Shown piece after piece: positions 34,477 to 42,319 of a DNA stretch of 64,000 nt. Source of the stretch: Microbacterium binotii (GTDB lineage: Bacteria > Actinomycetota > Actinomycetes > Actinomycetales > Microbacteriaceae); NCBI RefSeq assembly GCF_021398715.1, contig NZ_CP090347.1, forward strand, positions 744,001-808,000, in the 5' to 3' direction. The notes under the pieces were generated by a model, which was not told the origin of the DNA, did not search any database, and worked only from the letters and a program-made list of their open reading frames with translations. Each line of letters begins with the position of its first letter. The first letter of the stretch is position 1. Made by a program: the position numbers and the translations under genes.

Positions 34477-35187
34477 ATGCCCAGATTCATCCCGCGTCGC
34501 CTCGCGGCGGCCACGGCCGCCACGGCAGCGCTGCTCGGTGCGACGCTCGTCGTCGCACCGGCCGCCCACGCCGCCCCCACCGCGACAGACATCACGATCA
34601 CCGCCACCGGCGCCGCCGAGGTCGGGGACACCGTGACCGTGACGATCACTGCGGCGAACGTCGAAGACCTCTATGCCTACGACCTCGCGCTCGGCTACGA
34701 CGCCGAGCTGCTCTCGTTCGACGAGGGCAGCGCCACCTTCCCGGACGGCGGGTTCGGCGATGCGACGGCCGATGCCGATCGCGGTATCGCCTCCCTGACG
34801 CACACCCGTCTCGGCACCTCGCCCGGGCTCGTCGGGGCGCAGCCCCTCGTCGCCTTCACCTTCACGGCTCTCGCCGCAGGTGACGCGGTGATCGAGCTCG
34901 TCTCGGCCGATCTCGTCGGCGCGGCACGCGATACCGCCTCGCTCGACGTGACGACGATCGATCCGGCCACCACCGTCATCGCTGCCGTCGTGGTTCCGCC
35001 GTCGACGACCCCGTCACCGAGCACGTCGACGCCGGCGCCCGCAGCTGAGCCGGCCGCAGCTCCGAGCGGTCCGCTCGCCACCACCGGTGTCGATGCGACA
35101 CCCTGGCTCGTCCTCGGTGCGGCGGCTCTCGCCGCCGTGGCACTCGGTGTCGTGCTGCTCCTGCGTCGACGGGCGGTCAGCCGATGA
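34477..35187 (+). CDS. Sortase-anchored single-cohesin cell-wall protein
   Basis: The 236-residue protein has four parts. Residues 1-33 are a Sec signal peptide (cleavage near AHAAP). Residues about 36-160 are a cohesin-like beta-sandwich (EVGDTVTVTITAANVEDLYA, then YDLALGYDAELLSFDEG). Residues about 174-198 are a Pro/Ser/Thr/Ala linker. A sorting signal follows: LATTG at 200-204, a hydrophobic helix and the basic tail RRRAVSR. LAxTG is the motif preferred by actinobacterial class E sortases. It should therefore be a wall-bound protein exposing one cohesin. The gene directly downstream encodes a secreted amidase with a dockerin, the natural cohesin partner. A cohesin-like fold with another ligand is possible. 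Confidence 0.82.
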   Translation: MPRFIPRRLAAATAATAALLGATLVVAPAAHAAPTATDITITATGAAEVGDTVTVTITAANVEDLYAYDLALGYDAELLSFDEGSATFPDGGFGDATADADRGIASLTHTRLGTSPGLVGAQPLVAFTFTALAAGDAVIELVSADLVGAARDTASLDVTTIDPATTVIAAVVVPPSTTPSPSTSTPAPAAEPAAAPSGPLATTGVDATPWLVLGAAALAAVALGVVLLLRRRAVSR

Positions 35188-35240
35188 ACCCTCGCGCCGC
35201 AGTCGTTCCCGAAACCTTCGCGTCCTCCAGGAGAGCGTCC

Positions 35241-37091
35241 ATGCCCACCCGCACCACCCGCACGATCGCCGCCGCGGCGGTACTGGGTACCGTCACCGCC
35301 GTCATGGCCGTGGCTCCCGCCTTCGCCGAACCGGAGCCCACCGCATCCGCCGCGATGCTCGCTCCGTTCTACACCGAGCTCGATCTCACCGGTGACCGTC
35401 AGGTCGACGCCGACGACCTCGCCGTCGCCGCGCGCTATCTCGGCGTGACGGCCGCTGACGCCGCGTGGCCGGAGATCGCCGTGATCGACACCGATGCCGA
35501 CGGGCAGATCACGATCGCGGACCTCGCCGCCCTGTCGCAGCGCATGATCTACGACGACGGACCGTTCGAGCTGATCGAGGCCTCCACCGTCGACATGCAG
35601 GCGGCGATGAACGCCGGCGTGATCACCTCGGTCGAGCTCACCCAGGCCTACCTCCAGCGCATCGCGAAGCTCGACGACGCGACCATCACCTACCCGGTGG
35701 ATCCCGCCGTTCCCGCCATCACGACGCAGACCGCCCGTCCCCTGAACGCGATCATCACCACGAGCAGCACCGCTCTCGAGGCGGCGGCCGCCGCCGACGA
35801 GGAGCGCGCCGCGCACGGGATGACCAGCATGCTGCTGGGCGTGCCGGTCGCGGTGAAGGACAACTACAACACGAAGGACATGGTCACCACCGGCGGTTGC
35901 GGCTGCTGGAACGAGAACCAGACCGCCGGCGACGCCCACATGGTCGAAGGGCTCCGTGCCGACGGGGCGATCATCATCGCCAAGGCGAGCCTCGACGAGT
36001 TCGCCTACGGGTTCAGCTCGCAGTTCTCCGCGTTCCAGCCGGCCGGTTCCTCGTTGTACGTCGCAAGCCCCTACGACACGAGCAAGACAGCCGGAGGCTC
36101 GTCGGGTGGGACCGGAGCCGCCATCGCCGCCAACCTCGCCGGCATCGGCTTCGGCACCGACACGGGCGGCTCCATCCGCGTGCCCTCCTCGTACAACCAG
36201 CTCGTCGGCATCCGGCCCACGGTGGGTCTCGCGAGCCGCGACGGCATCATCCCGCTCGCTCTCTCCCAGGACACCGGTGGCCCGATCGCCCGCAGCGTGA
36301 CGGATGCGGCGCTCGCGCTCGATGCCGTTGTGGGCGTGGACGAGAACGACGCCGTCACGCAGCGCCAGGTCGGGAAGGTCCCGGAGTCCTACTCGTCGTT
36401 CCTTGATGCGGATGCTCTCAAGGGTGCGCGGATCGGTGTGATCGGGACGCTGAGCGGTACCGGTGAGACGGCGACCCGCTTCGCAGCGGCCGTCAATCTG
36501 CTCACCGCGCAGGGTGCGACAGTCGTCACGATCACCCCGCCCGCCGAGTTCACTGCCGTCACAAGCGAGGGCTCCGGGTCCACGAACGAGTTCAAGCACG
36601 ACCTCAACGAATACATCGCGTCGTACCTGAACCCGAACGTCACCGCTCGCAGCCTGCAGGCCATCATCGACAGCGGCAACTTCGTGCCCGGCTACCGCAG
36701 CACGTACACCTCCCGTAACGCCGTGACCGCAGAGACCTACGAGGCATGGGCAGGAGCCGACGGCTCGCACACGCGTCAGATCGCGGCAGGAAAGACACTC
36801 GTGACCCAGATGATGGACGACGCCGACCTCGACGCGATCATCTACCCGAGCACGATGGCCTACGGCACGTTCGCCAGCAGCTACATGCGCCTCAGCCCCA
36901 ACACCGGGCTTCCGGCGGTCACCGTTCCGATGAGCGCATCGGGTACGGCTGAAGGAGGGCAGACGGTCGGCACGAACATCGAGTTCCTCGGTCGCGACTT
37001 CTCCGAGGGCACGCTGATCGGCCTGGCGTACAGCTACGAGCAGGTCACCCACGCCCGCACGTCGCCGCGGATCTTCGGCGCACTGCAGTAG
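35241..37091 (+). CDS. Secreted amidase with N-terminal dockerin domain
   Basis: The 616-residue protein has a signal peptide (residues 1-29, cleavage near AFAEP). A two-repeat dockerin-like module follows: DLTGDRQVDADDLAVAARYL (48-67) and DTDADGQITIADLAALSQRM (83-102), each with the calcium-loop Asp spacing. An amidase-signature domain comes next, with Lys206 (VPVAVKDNYN), the cis-Ser region GGSSGG (285-290) and the probable nucleophile Ser311 in DTGGSIR. Amidase-signature enzymes hydrolyse carboxamides; the substrate is unknown. ATG 35241 follows AGGAGAG and gives a clean signal peptide; ATG 35184, overlapping the cohesin stop, is an alternative. Adjacent position and matching modules suggest docking on the upstream wall cohesin. 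Confidence 0.85.
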   Translation: MPTRTTRTIAAAAVLGTVTAVMAVAPAFAEPEPTASAAMLAPFYTELDLTGDRQVDADDLAVAARYLGVTAADAAWPEIAVIDTDADGQITIADLAALSQRMIYDDGPFELIEASTVDMQAAMNAGVITSVELTQAYLQRIAKLDDATITYPVDPAVPAITTQTARPLNAIITTSSTALEAAAAADEERAAHGMTSMLLGVPVAVKDNYNTKDMVTTGGCGCWNENQTAGDAHMVEGLRADGAIIIAKASLDEFAYGFSSQFSAFQPAGSSLYVASPYDTSKTAGGSSGGTGAAIAANLAGIGFGTDTGGSIRVPSSYNQLVGIRPTVGLASRDGIIPLALSQDTGGPIARSVTDAALALDAVVGVDENDAVTQRQVGKVPESYSSFLDADALKGARIGVIGTLSGTGETATRFAAAVNLLTAQGATVVTITPPAEFTAVTSEGSGSTNEFKHDLNEYIASYLNPNVTARSLQAIIDSGNFVPGYRSTYTSRNAVTAETYEAWAGADGSHTRQIAAGKTLVTQMMDDADLDAIIYPSTMAYGTFASSYMRLSPNTGLPAVTVPMSASGTAEGGQTVGTNIEFLGRDFSEGTLIGLAYSYEQVTHARTSPRIFGALQ

Positions 37092-37102
37092 GCAGCCCCC
37101 CG

Positions 37103-37137
37103 CGACCGCCCCGCCGGACCCTCCGGCGGGGCGGTCG
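37103..37137 (+). terminator. Terminator hairpin of the cohesin-amidase unit
   Basis: CGACCGCCCCGCCGG (37103-37117) pairs perfectly with CCGGCGGGGCGGTCG (37123-37137), 11 nt after the amidase stop. It separates the inserted pair from rplK. Confidence 0.85.
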
Positions 37138-37180
37138 TCGTGCCGCGCCCGCCCGTCGTCCGACACGCCCGGTGATGCGG

Positions 37181-37186
37181 TAGAGT
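37181..37186 (+). promoter_or_regulatory. Candidate -10 box of rplK-rplA
   Basis: TAGAGT lies 105 nt before the rplK start, inside a 199-nt intergenic region after a terminator, so a separate rplK promoter is required near here. CCGACA (37160-37165) is a possible -35 box, but its 15-nt spacing is short. Confidence 0.45.
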
Positions 37187-37290
37187 GTTGTGGTTTGCGT
37201 GCCGCTCCGGCGCGCTGCGACAACCGCTTCCCTCGACGGGATGCGGGAGAGCCGATGCATCCGGCATCCGCTCGATGAAAGGAAAGAAGA

Positions 37291-37722
37291 ATGGCACCGA
37301 AGAAGAAGGTGACCGGCCTGATCAAGCTTCAGATCAACGCCGGTGCAGCCAACCCGGCGCCGCCGATCGGCCCCGCGCTCGGTCAGCATGGCGTCAACAT
37401 CATGGAGTTCTGCAAGGCGTACAACGCCGCGACCGAGTCGCAGCGCGGCAACGTCATCCCCGTGGAGATCACCGTCTACGAGGACCGCAGCTTCACCTTC
37501 ATCCTGAAGACCCCGCCCGCCGCGGAGCTCATCAAGAAGGCCGCAGGCGTCGCCAAGGGTTCGAAGACCCCCCACACCGTCAAGGTCGCCAAGCTCACCA
37601 AGGACCAGGTGCGCCAGATCGCCGAGACGAAGATGCCCGACCTGAACGCGAACGACATCGAGGCTGCCTCGCTGATCATCGCCGGCACCGCCCGCTCCAT
37701 GGGCATCACGGTCGAGGACTGA
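37291..37722 (+). CDS. rplK: 50S ribosomal protein L11
   Basis: L11 binds 23S rRNA at the GTPase-associated centre. The 143-residue protein has the N-terminal [20 protein letters not shown] and [20 protein letters not shown] blocks and the C-terminal [15 protein letters not shown] 37291 is preceded by GAAAGGAAAG. It is normally directly downstream of nusG; here 3 kb intervene. rplA follows after 14 nt. Confidence 0.98.
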   Translation: MAPKKKVTGLIKLQINAGAANPAPPIGPALGQHGVNIMEFCKAYNAATESQRGNVIPVEITVYEDRSFTFILKTPPAAELIKKAAGVAKGSKTPHTVKVAKLTKDQVRQIAETKMPDLNANDIEAASLIIAGTARSMGITVED

Positions 37723-37736
37723 GGGAGATAACGAAC

Positions 37737-38429
37737 ATGGCTACCAAGTCCAAGGCATTCCGCGCGGCCGCCGAGAAGATCGAGGCCGACAAGTTCTACA
37801 CCCCGACCGAGGCTGTGACCCTCGCGAAGGAGACCGGGTCGAAGAAGTTCGACTCCACCGTCGAGGTCGCCCTCAAGCTGTCGGTCGACCCCCGCAAGGC
37901 GGACCAGATGGTGCGCGGCACCGTCATCCTCCCGCACGGCACGGGCAAGACCGCCCGCGTCATCGTCTTCGCGACGGGCCCGGCCGCCGAGGCTGCTCTC
38001 GCTGCGGGCGCTGACGAGGTCGGCGGCGCCGAGCTGATCGAGAAGGTCGCGGGCGGCTACACGTCGTTCGACGCCGCCGTCTCGACCCCCGAGCTCATGG
38101 GCCAGGTCGGTCGCCTCGGTAAGGTCCTGGGTCCCCGCGGTCTCATGCCGAACCCGAAGACCGGCACGGTGACCCCGAACCCGGCCAAGGCCGTCGAGGA
38201 GATCAAGGGCGGCAAGATCGAGTTCCGCGTCGACAAGCACGCCAACGTGCACTTCGTCGTGGGCAAGGCGTCGTTCTCGGCCGACCAGCTCGACGAGAAC
38301 CTGAAGGCCGCTCTCGAGGAGATCGTCCGTCTGAAGCCGTCCAGCTCCAAGGGCCGTTACATCCAGAAGGGTGCGGTGTCGACCACGTTCGGCCCCGGTA
38401 TCCCGCTGGACGTCAACGCGCTGGTCTGA
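37737..38429 (+). CDS. rplA: 50S ribosomal protein L1
   Basis: L1 forms the mobile stalk at the E site and in many bacteria represses its own operon. The 230-residue product has [20 protein letters not shown], the [18 protein letters not shown] segment and [20 protein letters not shown], all standard. ATG 37737 has GGGAGA 8-13 nt upstream. A perfect hairpin follows. Confidence 0.98.
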   Translation: MATKSKAFRAAAEKIEADKFYTPTEAVTLAKETGSKKFDSTVEVALKLSVDPRKADQMVRGTVILPHGTGKTARVIVFATGPAAEAALAAGADEVGGAELIEKVAGGYTSFDAAVSTPELMGQVGRLGKVLGPRGLMPNPKTGTVTPNPAKAVEEIKGGKIEFRVDKHANVHFVVGKASFSADQLDENLKAALEEIVRLKPSSSKGRYIQKGAVSTTFGPGIPLDVNALV

Positions 38430-38442
38430 GACACGTCTCACA

Positions 38443-38478
38443 GGAAGGGCCCCGTCTTCGGACGGGGCCCTTCCTGCA
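38443..38478. terminator. rplA terminator hairpin
   Basis: CAGGAAGGGCCCCGTC (38443-38458) and GACGGGGCCCTTCCTG (38463-38478) pair perfectly around a TTCG tetraloop. It lies between the convergent ends of rplA and the acylphosphatase gene, so it can act on both strands. Confidence 0.92.
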
Positions 38479-38481
38479 TGC

Positions 38482-38757
38482 TCAGGCGTCTTCTCTGATG
38501 TCGAAGCTGAGCGGTCCCGTGGGGGTGGTCTCCGAGACCTCCACGCGCTCGACGTGCGCTGCGCTCGGTCCTTTGCGAAGCCAATCGATCATCCGATCCA
38601 CGCGGCCTTCCTCGCCGTGGAGCTCGGCCTCGACCGTGCCGTCTCGGCGGTTTCGCACCCAACCGGCCACGCCGAGGCGAGCGGCGGCGTCGTGGGCGGC
38701 GTAACGGAAGCCGACGCCCTGCACGGCGCCGCTGACGATCACTCGGACATGACGCAT
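38482..38757 (-). CDS. acyP: Acylphosphatase
   Basis: Acylphosphatase hydrolyses carboxyl-phosphate bonds such as acetyl phosphate. The 91-residue protein has the phosphate loop GAVQGVGFRYA with catalytic Arg18, and the catalytic asparagine in GWVRNRRDG (Asn36). Length is exactly that of the family. The start at 38757 gives MRHVRVIVSG; a longer in-frame extension does not match the family. Confidence 0.93.
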   Translation of the reverse strand: MRHVRVIVSGAVQGVGFRYAAHDAAARLGVAGWVRNRRDGTVEAELHGEEGRVDRMIDWLRKGPSAAHVERVEVSETTPTGPLSFDIREDA

Positions 38758-38835
38758 GCGCACATTGTGCCGTGGATGCACGTGTGGTGCTGCGGGCTGT
38801 CGCGAACGACGCGTGGGTGGCAGGATGCGTCCGGA

Positions 38836-39456
38836 TCAGCCTCCGAGGACGAGGCTGAGCGCGATCACGGCCATGACGACGGCGATGATCGCGTCGAGGA
38901 TCCGCCATGCCACCCGGGACTCGAACAACCGGCCGACAAGCCGGGCGCCGTACGCGAGCGAGAAGAACCACGCCACGCTCGCCGTCATCGCACCGGCCGC
39001 GAACCACCATCGTGTGTCGCCGTGCGTGCTCGCGACCGACCCGAGCAGGAAGACGGTGTCGAGGTACACGTGCGGATTGAGCCAGGTCAGCGCCAGGCAC
39101 GTGAGCAGAGCCGCGGTGAGCGAGGTGCGGGCGACCGGGGGAGAGGGCGTCGCATCGACGGACGATGCGGCCGCCGGGCGCCAGGCCCGCCGGGCCGCGA
39201 GCAGCGCGTACCCGAGGAGGAACGCGACACCCGCCCACCGCGCGACCTCGATCGCCCAGGGGACGGCGGCGAGGACGAGCCCGAGGCCGGACACGCCGAC
39301 CGCGATCAGCGCCGCATCCGAGGCGGCGCACACGAGCGCGACGGCGAGCACATGCTCGCGCCGGATGCCCTGGCGCAGCACGAACAGGTTCTGCGCACCG
39401 ATGGCGACGATGAGCGAGAGGCCGAGGCCGAGGCCCGCGGCGAGGGAGGAGAACAC
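38836..39456 (-). CDS. LysE/ArgO family amino-acid exporter
   Basis: The 206-residue membrane protein has about six helices with the LysE family start LGLSLIVAIGAQNLFVLRQGI and the mid-protein LALTWLNPHVYLDTVFLLGS. LysE/ArgO proteins export lysine or arginine when cytosolic levels are high. It is divergent from a LysR regulator of the LysG/ArgP type, the classic arrangement for induction by basic amino acids. The start is GTG 39456. CATAAC on the complement, about 10 nt upstream, is a candidate -10 box. Confidence 0.92.
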   Translation of the reverse strand: MFSSLAAGLGLGLSLIVAIGAQNLFVLRQGIRREHVLAVALVCAASDAALIAVGVSGLGLVLAAVPWAIEVARWAGVAFLLGYALLAARRAWRPAAASSVDATPSPPVARTSLTAALLTCLALTWLNPHVYLDTVFLLGSVASTHGDTRWWFAAGAMTASVAWFFSLAYGARLVGRLFESRVAWRILDAIIAVVMAVIALSLVLGG

Positions 39457-39480
39457 GCTCCGACGTTATGATCGGCAGTG

Positions 39481-39527
39481 CATGAGCACCAGTTCGGATT
39501 TCTTCATCATCATAAGCTGTGCTCATG
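39481..39527. promoter_or_regulatory. Inverted repeat in the lysE/lysG control region
   Basis: CATGAGCAC (39481-39489) and GTGCTCATG (39519-39527) are perfect 9-nt inverted arms 29 nt apart, between the divergent exporter and regulator. The right arm covers the regulator's start codon, so binding there could give autorepression. LysG-type regulators bind such dyads. Confidence 0.5.
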
Positions 39528-40418
39528 GTTGATCTTCCGGCTGACCTCGCTGCGACCCTCGCCGCCGTCGTCGACACGGGAACGATGGAGGCGGCGGCTC
39601 GCCGACTTCACATCACCCCCTCGGCGGTCAGTCAACGCATCCGAGCGCTGGAGGAACGGCTGGGCCGTGTCCTGCTCGTGCGTTCCAAGCCCGCTCGCGC
39701 GACCGCCGACGGGGAACGAGTCGTGCGCCTGGCCCGGCAGTACGCGCTGCTCTCGCACGACGTGCTGCGAGAGCTGGGCGAGGCGGGCGAGGGTGAGAGC
39801 CGAGCGGCGGTCAGTCTGTCGCTCGCCGTCAACGCGGATTCCTTGTCGACCTGGTTCGTCGCCGCGCTGTCACAGGTCTCGGCGCTGCACGACGTGGTGT
39901 TCGATCTCCACCGGGACGATCAGGACTTCACCGCCGAGATGCTCGCGTCGGGGCGCGTGATCGCCGCGGTCACGTCGCGGGCCGACCCCGTGGCCGGATG
40001 TCGGGTGCGTCCCCTCGGAGCGATGCGCTACCGCGCCGTGGCGACGCCGACGCGCGCGCGGGAACTTGAGCGTCTGGGAGCGGAGCACGCCCGGGTCGTC
40101 GATTACGACCGCCGCGACGAGCTGCAGACCAGGTGGTTGCAAGAGCGGGGCGTCGATCCCGCGTCCCCGCCCCGCAGCTTCGTGCCCGGTTCGCACGCCT
40201 TCGCCGATGCGGTGCGCGGCGGTCTCGGGTGGGGGATGCTGCCCGATCTCCAGACGGAGGCGGATCTCGCCGACGGCTCGCTCGTGCTGCTCTCCGGGCC
40301 GCCCGTGGACGTCCCGCTGTACTGGCAGCAGTGGAACCTGACGTCTTCCCTGCTGGATGCGGTCGCGGATGCGGTGGCGGAAACGGCGGGCAGAGCGCTG
40401 AGGATCATGCCTCGCTGA
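39525..40418 (+). CDS. LysR family regulator, LysG/ArgP type
   Basis: The 297-residue protein has the N-terminal LysR helix-turn-helix (LAATLAAVVDTGTMEAAARR, ITPSAVSQRIRALEERLGR) and an effector-binding domain. ArgP/LysG regulators bind lysine or arginine and activate the exporter gene beside them, here the divergent LysE. ATG 39525 is preferred; GTG 39519 is 6 nt upstream. CATAAG at about 39511-39516 would make this message nearly leaderless. Its 3' end overlaps the convergent oxidoreductase gene by 14 nt. Confidence 0.9.
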   Translation: MVDLPADLAATLAAVVDTGTMEAAARRLHITPSAVSQRIRALEERLGRVLLVRSKPARATADGERVVRLARQYALLSHDVLRELGEAGEGESRAAVSLSLAVNADSLSTWFVAALSQVSALHDVVFDLHRDDQDFTAEMLASGRVIAAVTSRADPVAGCRVRPLGAMRYRAVATPTRARELERLGAEHARVVDYDRRDELQTRWLQERGVDPASPPRSFVPGSHAFADAVRGGLGWGMLPDLQTEADLADGSLVLLSGPPVDVPLYWQQWNLTSSLLDAVADAVAETAGRALRIMPR

Positions 40419-41433
40419 TGCGCAGCACGGACTTTCCCCGGGTGCGGCCGCGCTCCAGCTCGCGGTGCGCCCTGGCCGCATCCGCGAGCTCGTACACGGC
40501 GTCGATGTAGACCTGGATCGATCCGGTGTCGAGCAACCGCGCGAGGGTCGCGAGGACGTCTCCGTCGGGGATGACCTTGTAGCCGGTGGCGCGCACCCCC
40601 ACCTCCGCCGCAGCCTCAGCGAAACCGGGCCAGCCGCCACTGGGCACCATGACGTACAGACCGCCGGGGCGGATGACGCCCAGCGAGCGTGTTCCGACCT
40701 CGTCCTCGGTGTTGGCCACGAGGTCGATCACGACGTCCATGTCCGCCACGACGTCCTCGAACCGCGTGGTGGCGTAGTCGATGACCACCGATGCGCCGAG
40801 CTCCCGCAGCCACGCGGCATTGCGGGCGGAGGAGGTGACCGTCACATGGGCGCCGAAGTACGCGGCGAGCTGCACCGCGAAGTGGCCCACGCCGCCGCTC
40901 CCGGCGTGGATCAGCACGCGCTGGCCCTCGTGGGCATGCGCGGTCTCCACGACGACGCCCCAGGCGGTGAGGGCGGCCAGGGGGATCCCCGCGGCCTCGA
41001 CATGCGAGAGCGAGGCGGGCTTGCGGGCGAGCGACTGCGACGGCACGACGACGTACTCGGCGTAGGTGCCGCCGGTGCGCGGAAAGGGCACCATCCCGAA
41101 GACCTCGGTGCCGGCGGGCAACGGGTGCGACTCGAACGGCGAGGCGACCACCACGCCGCTGAAGTCGAAACCCAGCGCCGCCGGGTAGGCCGCGATGGCT
41201 CCGCTCACTCCCTGGCCCGCCCGCGTCTTCGCGTCGATGGGATTCACTCCTGCGGCGACGACGCGCACCAGCAGCTCTCCGAGCACCGGCTGGGGAACCG
41301 GGAGCTGGGTCTCGTGGAGGAGCTCCGGCGCTCCGGTCGAGTCGATGACGGCGGCGCGCATCCGGGTCGGGACGTCTTCGGCCCGCATCGGCGCGGAGGA
41401 GGGGGCGTCGTGTCTCAGCGGTCGGGGGATCAT
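40405..41433 (-). CDS. NADP-dependent quinone oxidoreductase / zinc-less MDR dehydrogenase
   Basis: The 342-residue protein is a medium-chain dehydrogenase/reductase of the quinone-oxidoreductase branch. It has the GroES-like N-terminal domain with VRVVAAGVNPIDAKTRAG and GFDFSGVV, and a Rossmann domain with LIHAGSGGVGHFAVQLAAYF. The cysteines and histidines of zinc-binding alcohol dehydrogenases are absent. It probably reduces quinones or enones with NADPH. ATG 41433 has AAAGGAG 7 nt upstream. Its 3' end overlaps the LysR gene tail-to-tail. Confidence 0.88.
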   Translation of the reverse strand: MIPRPLRHDAPSSAPMRAEDVPTRMRAAVIDSTGAPELLHETQLPVPQPVLGELLVRVVAAGVNPIDAKTRAGQGVSGAIAAYPAALGFDFSGVVVASPFESHPLPAGTEVFGMVPFPRTGGTYAEYVVVPSQSLARKPASLSHVEAAGIPLAALTAWGVVVETAHAHEGQRVLIHAGSGGVGHFAVQLAAYFGAHVTVTSSARNAAWLRELGASVVIDYATTRFEDVVADMDVVIDLVANTEDEVGTRSLGVIRPGGLYVMVPSGGWPGFAEAAAEVGVRATGYKVIPDGDVLATLARLLDTGSIQVYIDAVYELADAARAHRELERGRTRGKSVLRISEA

Positions 41434-41544
41434 CGGCCGCTCCTTTCGCTGCGGAAGGCATCGGTCATGCGATGCGGTGACTGCCCTCAGTCAATCGCGG
41501 CTATGTCTCGTGGGCGTTACCCGGGTGTCACCGTGTGGAGAACG

Positions 41545-42192
41545 TCACAGCTCCGCGGCAGGCGTGGGCGGCACCTCAGGAAGTTCGACGCGGATGATCT
41601 CGGTCAGGCGCTCGCGCAGGCGGCCGGGCATGTCGACAGCCGTCGGGGAGAGCAGCCACTGGATCTGCAGGCCGTCCATGATGGCGATGATCTCCTCCGC
41701 CAGGCGGAGTCCGTCGACGGAAGAGTCTCGCAGCAGACCGCGGGAGCGAAGGTCCTCGAAGGCCATCGTGAGATGGCGGCGTGAGTTCTCGTACCGACGT
41801 ACGAAGTAGGCGTGGGCGGGGTGGGCAGGGTCGGTCGCCTCTGCGGAGAGCACGGCGTACAAGCTCACGATCCCCGGGGTCGTGGCATTGGCGCCGGTGA
41901 GCGCGACGAGCCGGGCGAAGTGGTCGAGTCCATCGTGGCCCGGGCCTGGGGCACCTTCGAAGAAACGCAGCGAATGACGCCGATCCCGCTCGTCGAGGAC
42001 GGCCTCGAGGAGTGACTCCTTCGTCGGGAAGTGGTGGAAGAGCCCGGCGCGGGAGACACCGCAATCAGCGGCGATCTGGCTCATGCTCGTCTGCCGGTAA
42101 CCGACGGTGCCGAATGCGGTGAAGGCCGCGGAGACGACCTGATCGCGACGGCGTCGACCACTGGCGTAGCCGCGCGGAGAGGGTTCGGGCAT
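41545..42192 (-). CDS. TetR family regulator guarding glycan locus 2
   Basis: The 215-residue protein has a TetR helix-turn-helix (VVSAAFTAFGTVGYRQTSMS, then IAADCGVSRAGLFHHFPTKE, about residues 20-65) and a ligand domain. It is divergent from the sugar isomerase/dehydrogenase operon at 42320. A perfect 9+9 inverted repeat lies between the two starts, which makes it the likely local repressor. TAGGGT 7 nt upstream of ATG 42192 (complement) suggests a leaderless message. The recognition helix resembles that of the TetR at 10771-11421. Confidence 0.9.
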   Translation of the reverse strand: MPEPSPRGYASGRRRRDQVVSAAFTAFGTVGYRQTSMSQIAADCGVSRAGLFHHFPTKESLLEAVLDERDRRHSLRFFEGAPGPGHDGLDHFARLVALTGANATTPGIVSLYAVLSAEATDPAHPAHAYFVRRYENSRRHLTMAFEDLRSRGLLRDSSVDGLRLAEEIIAIMDGLQIQWLLSPTAVDMPGRLRERLTEIIRVELPEVPPTPAAEL

Positions 42193-42222
42193 GGGGACGA
42201 CCCTAGCGGGGCTGGACGAAAC

Positions 42223-42250
42223 CGAAAACCGGCACTACTGTCGGTTTTCG
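42223..42250. promoter_or_regulatory. Candidate TetR operator
   Basis: CGAAAACCG (42223-42231) and CGGTTTTCG (42242-42250) form a perfect inverted repeat with a 10-nt spacer, 31 nt from the TetR start and 70 nt from the isomerase start. Its AT-rich arms stand out from the surroundings. Size and placement fit a TetR dimer site controlling both directions. Confidence 0.7.
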
Positions 42251-42319
42251 TCAACTCCATCGCGTGGCATCGCCGCCCGCCCACCTGCGCACCGTCGCGT
42301 CAGAGAATCGAGGACCCCC

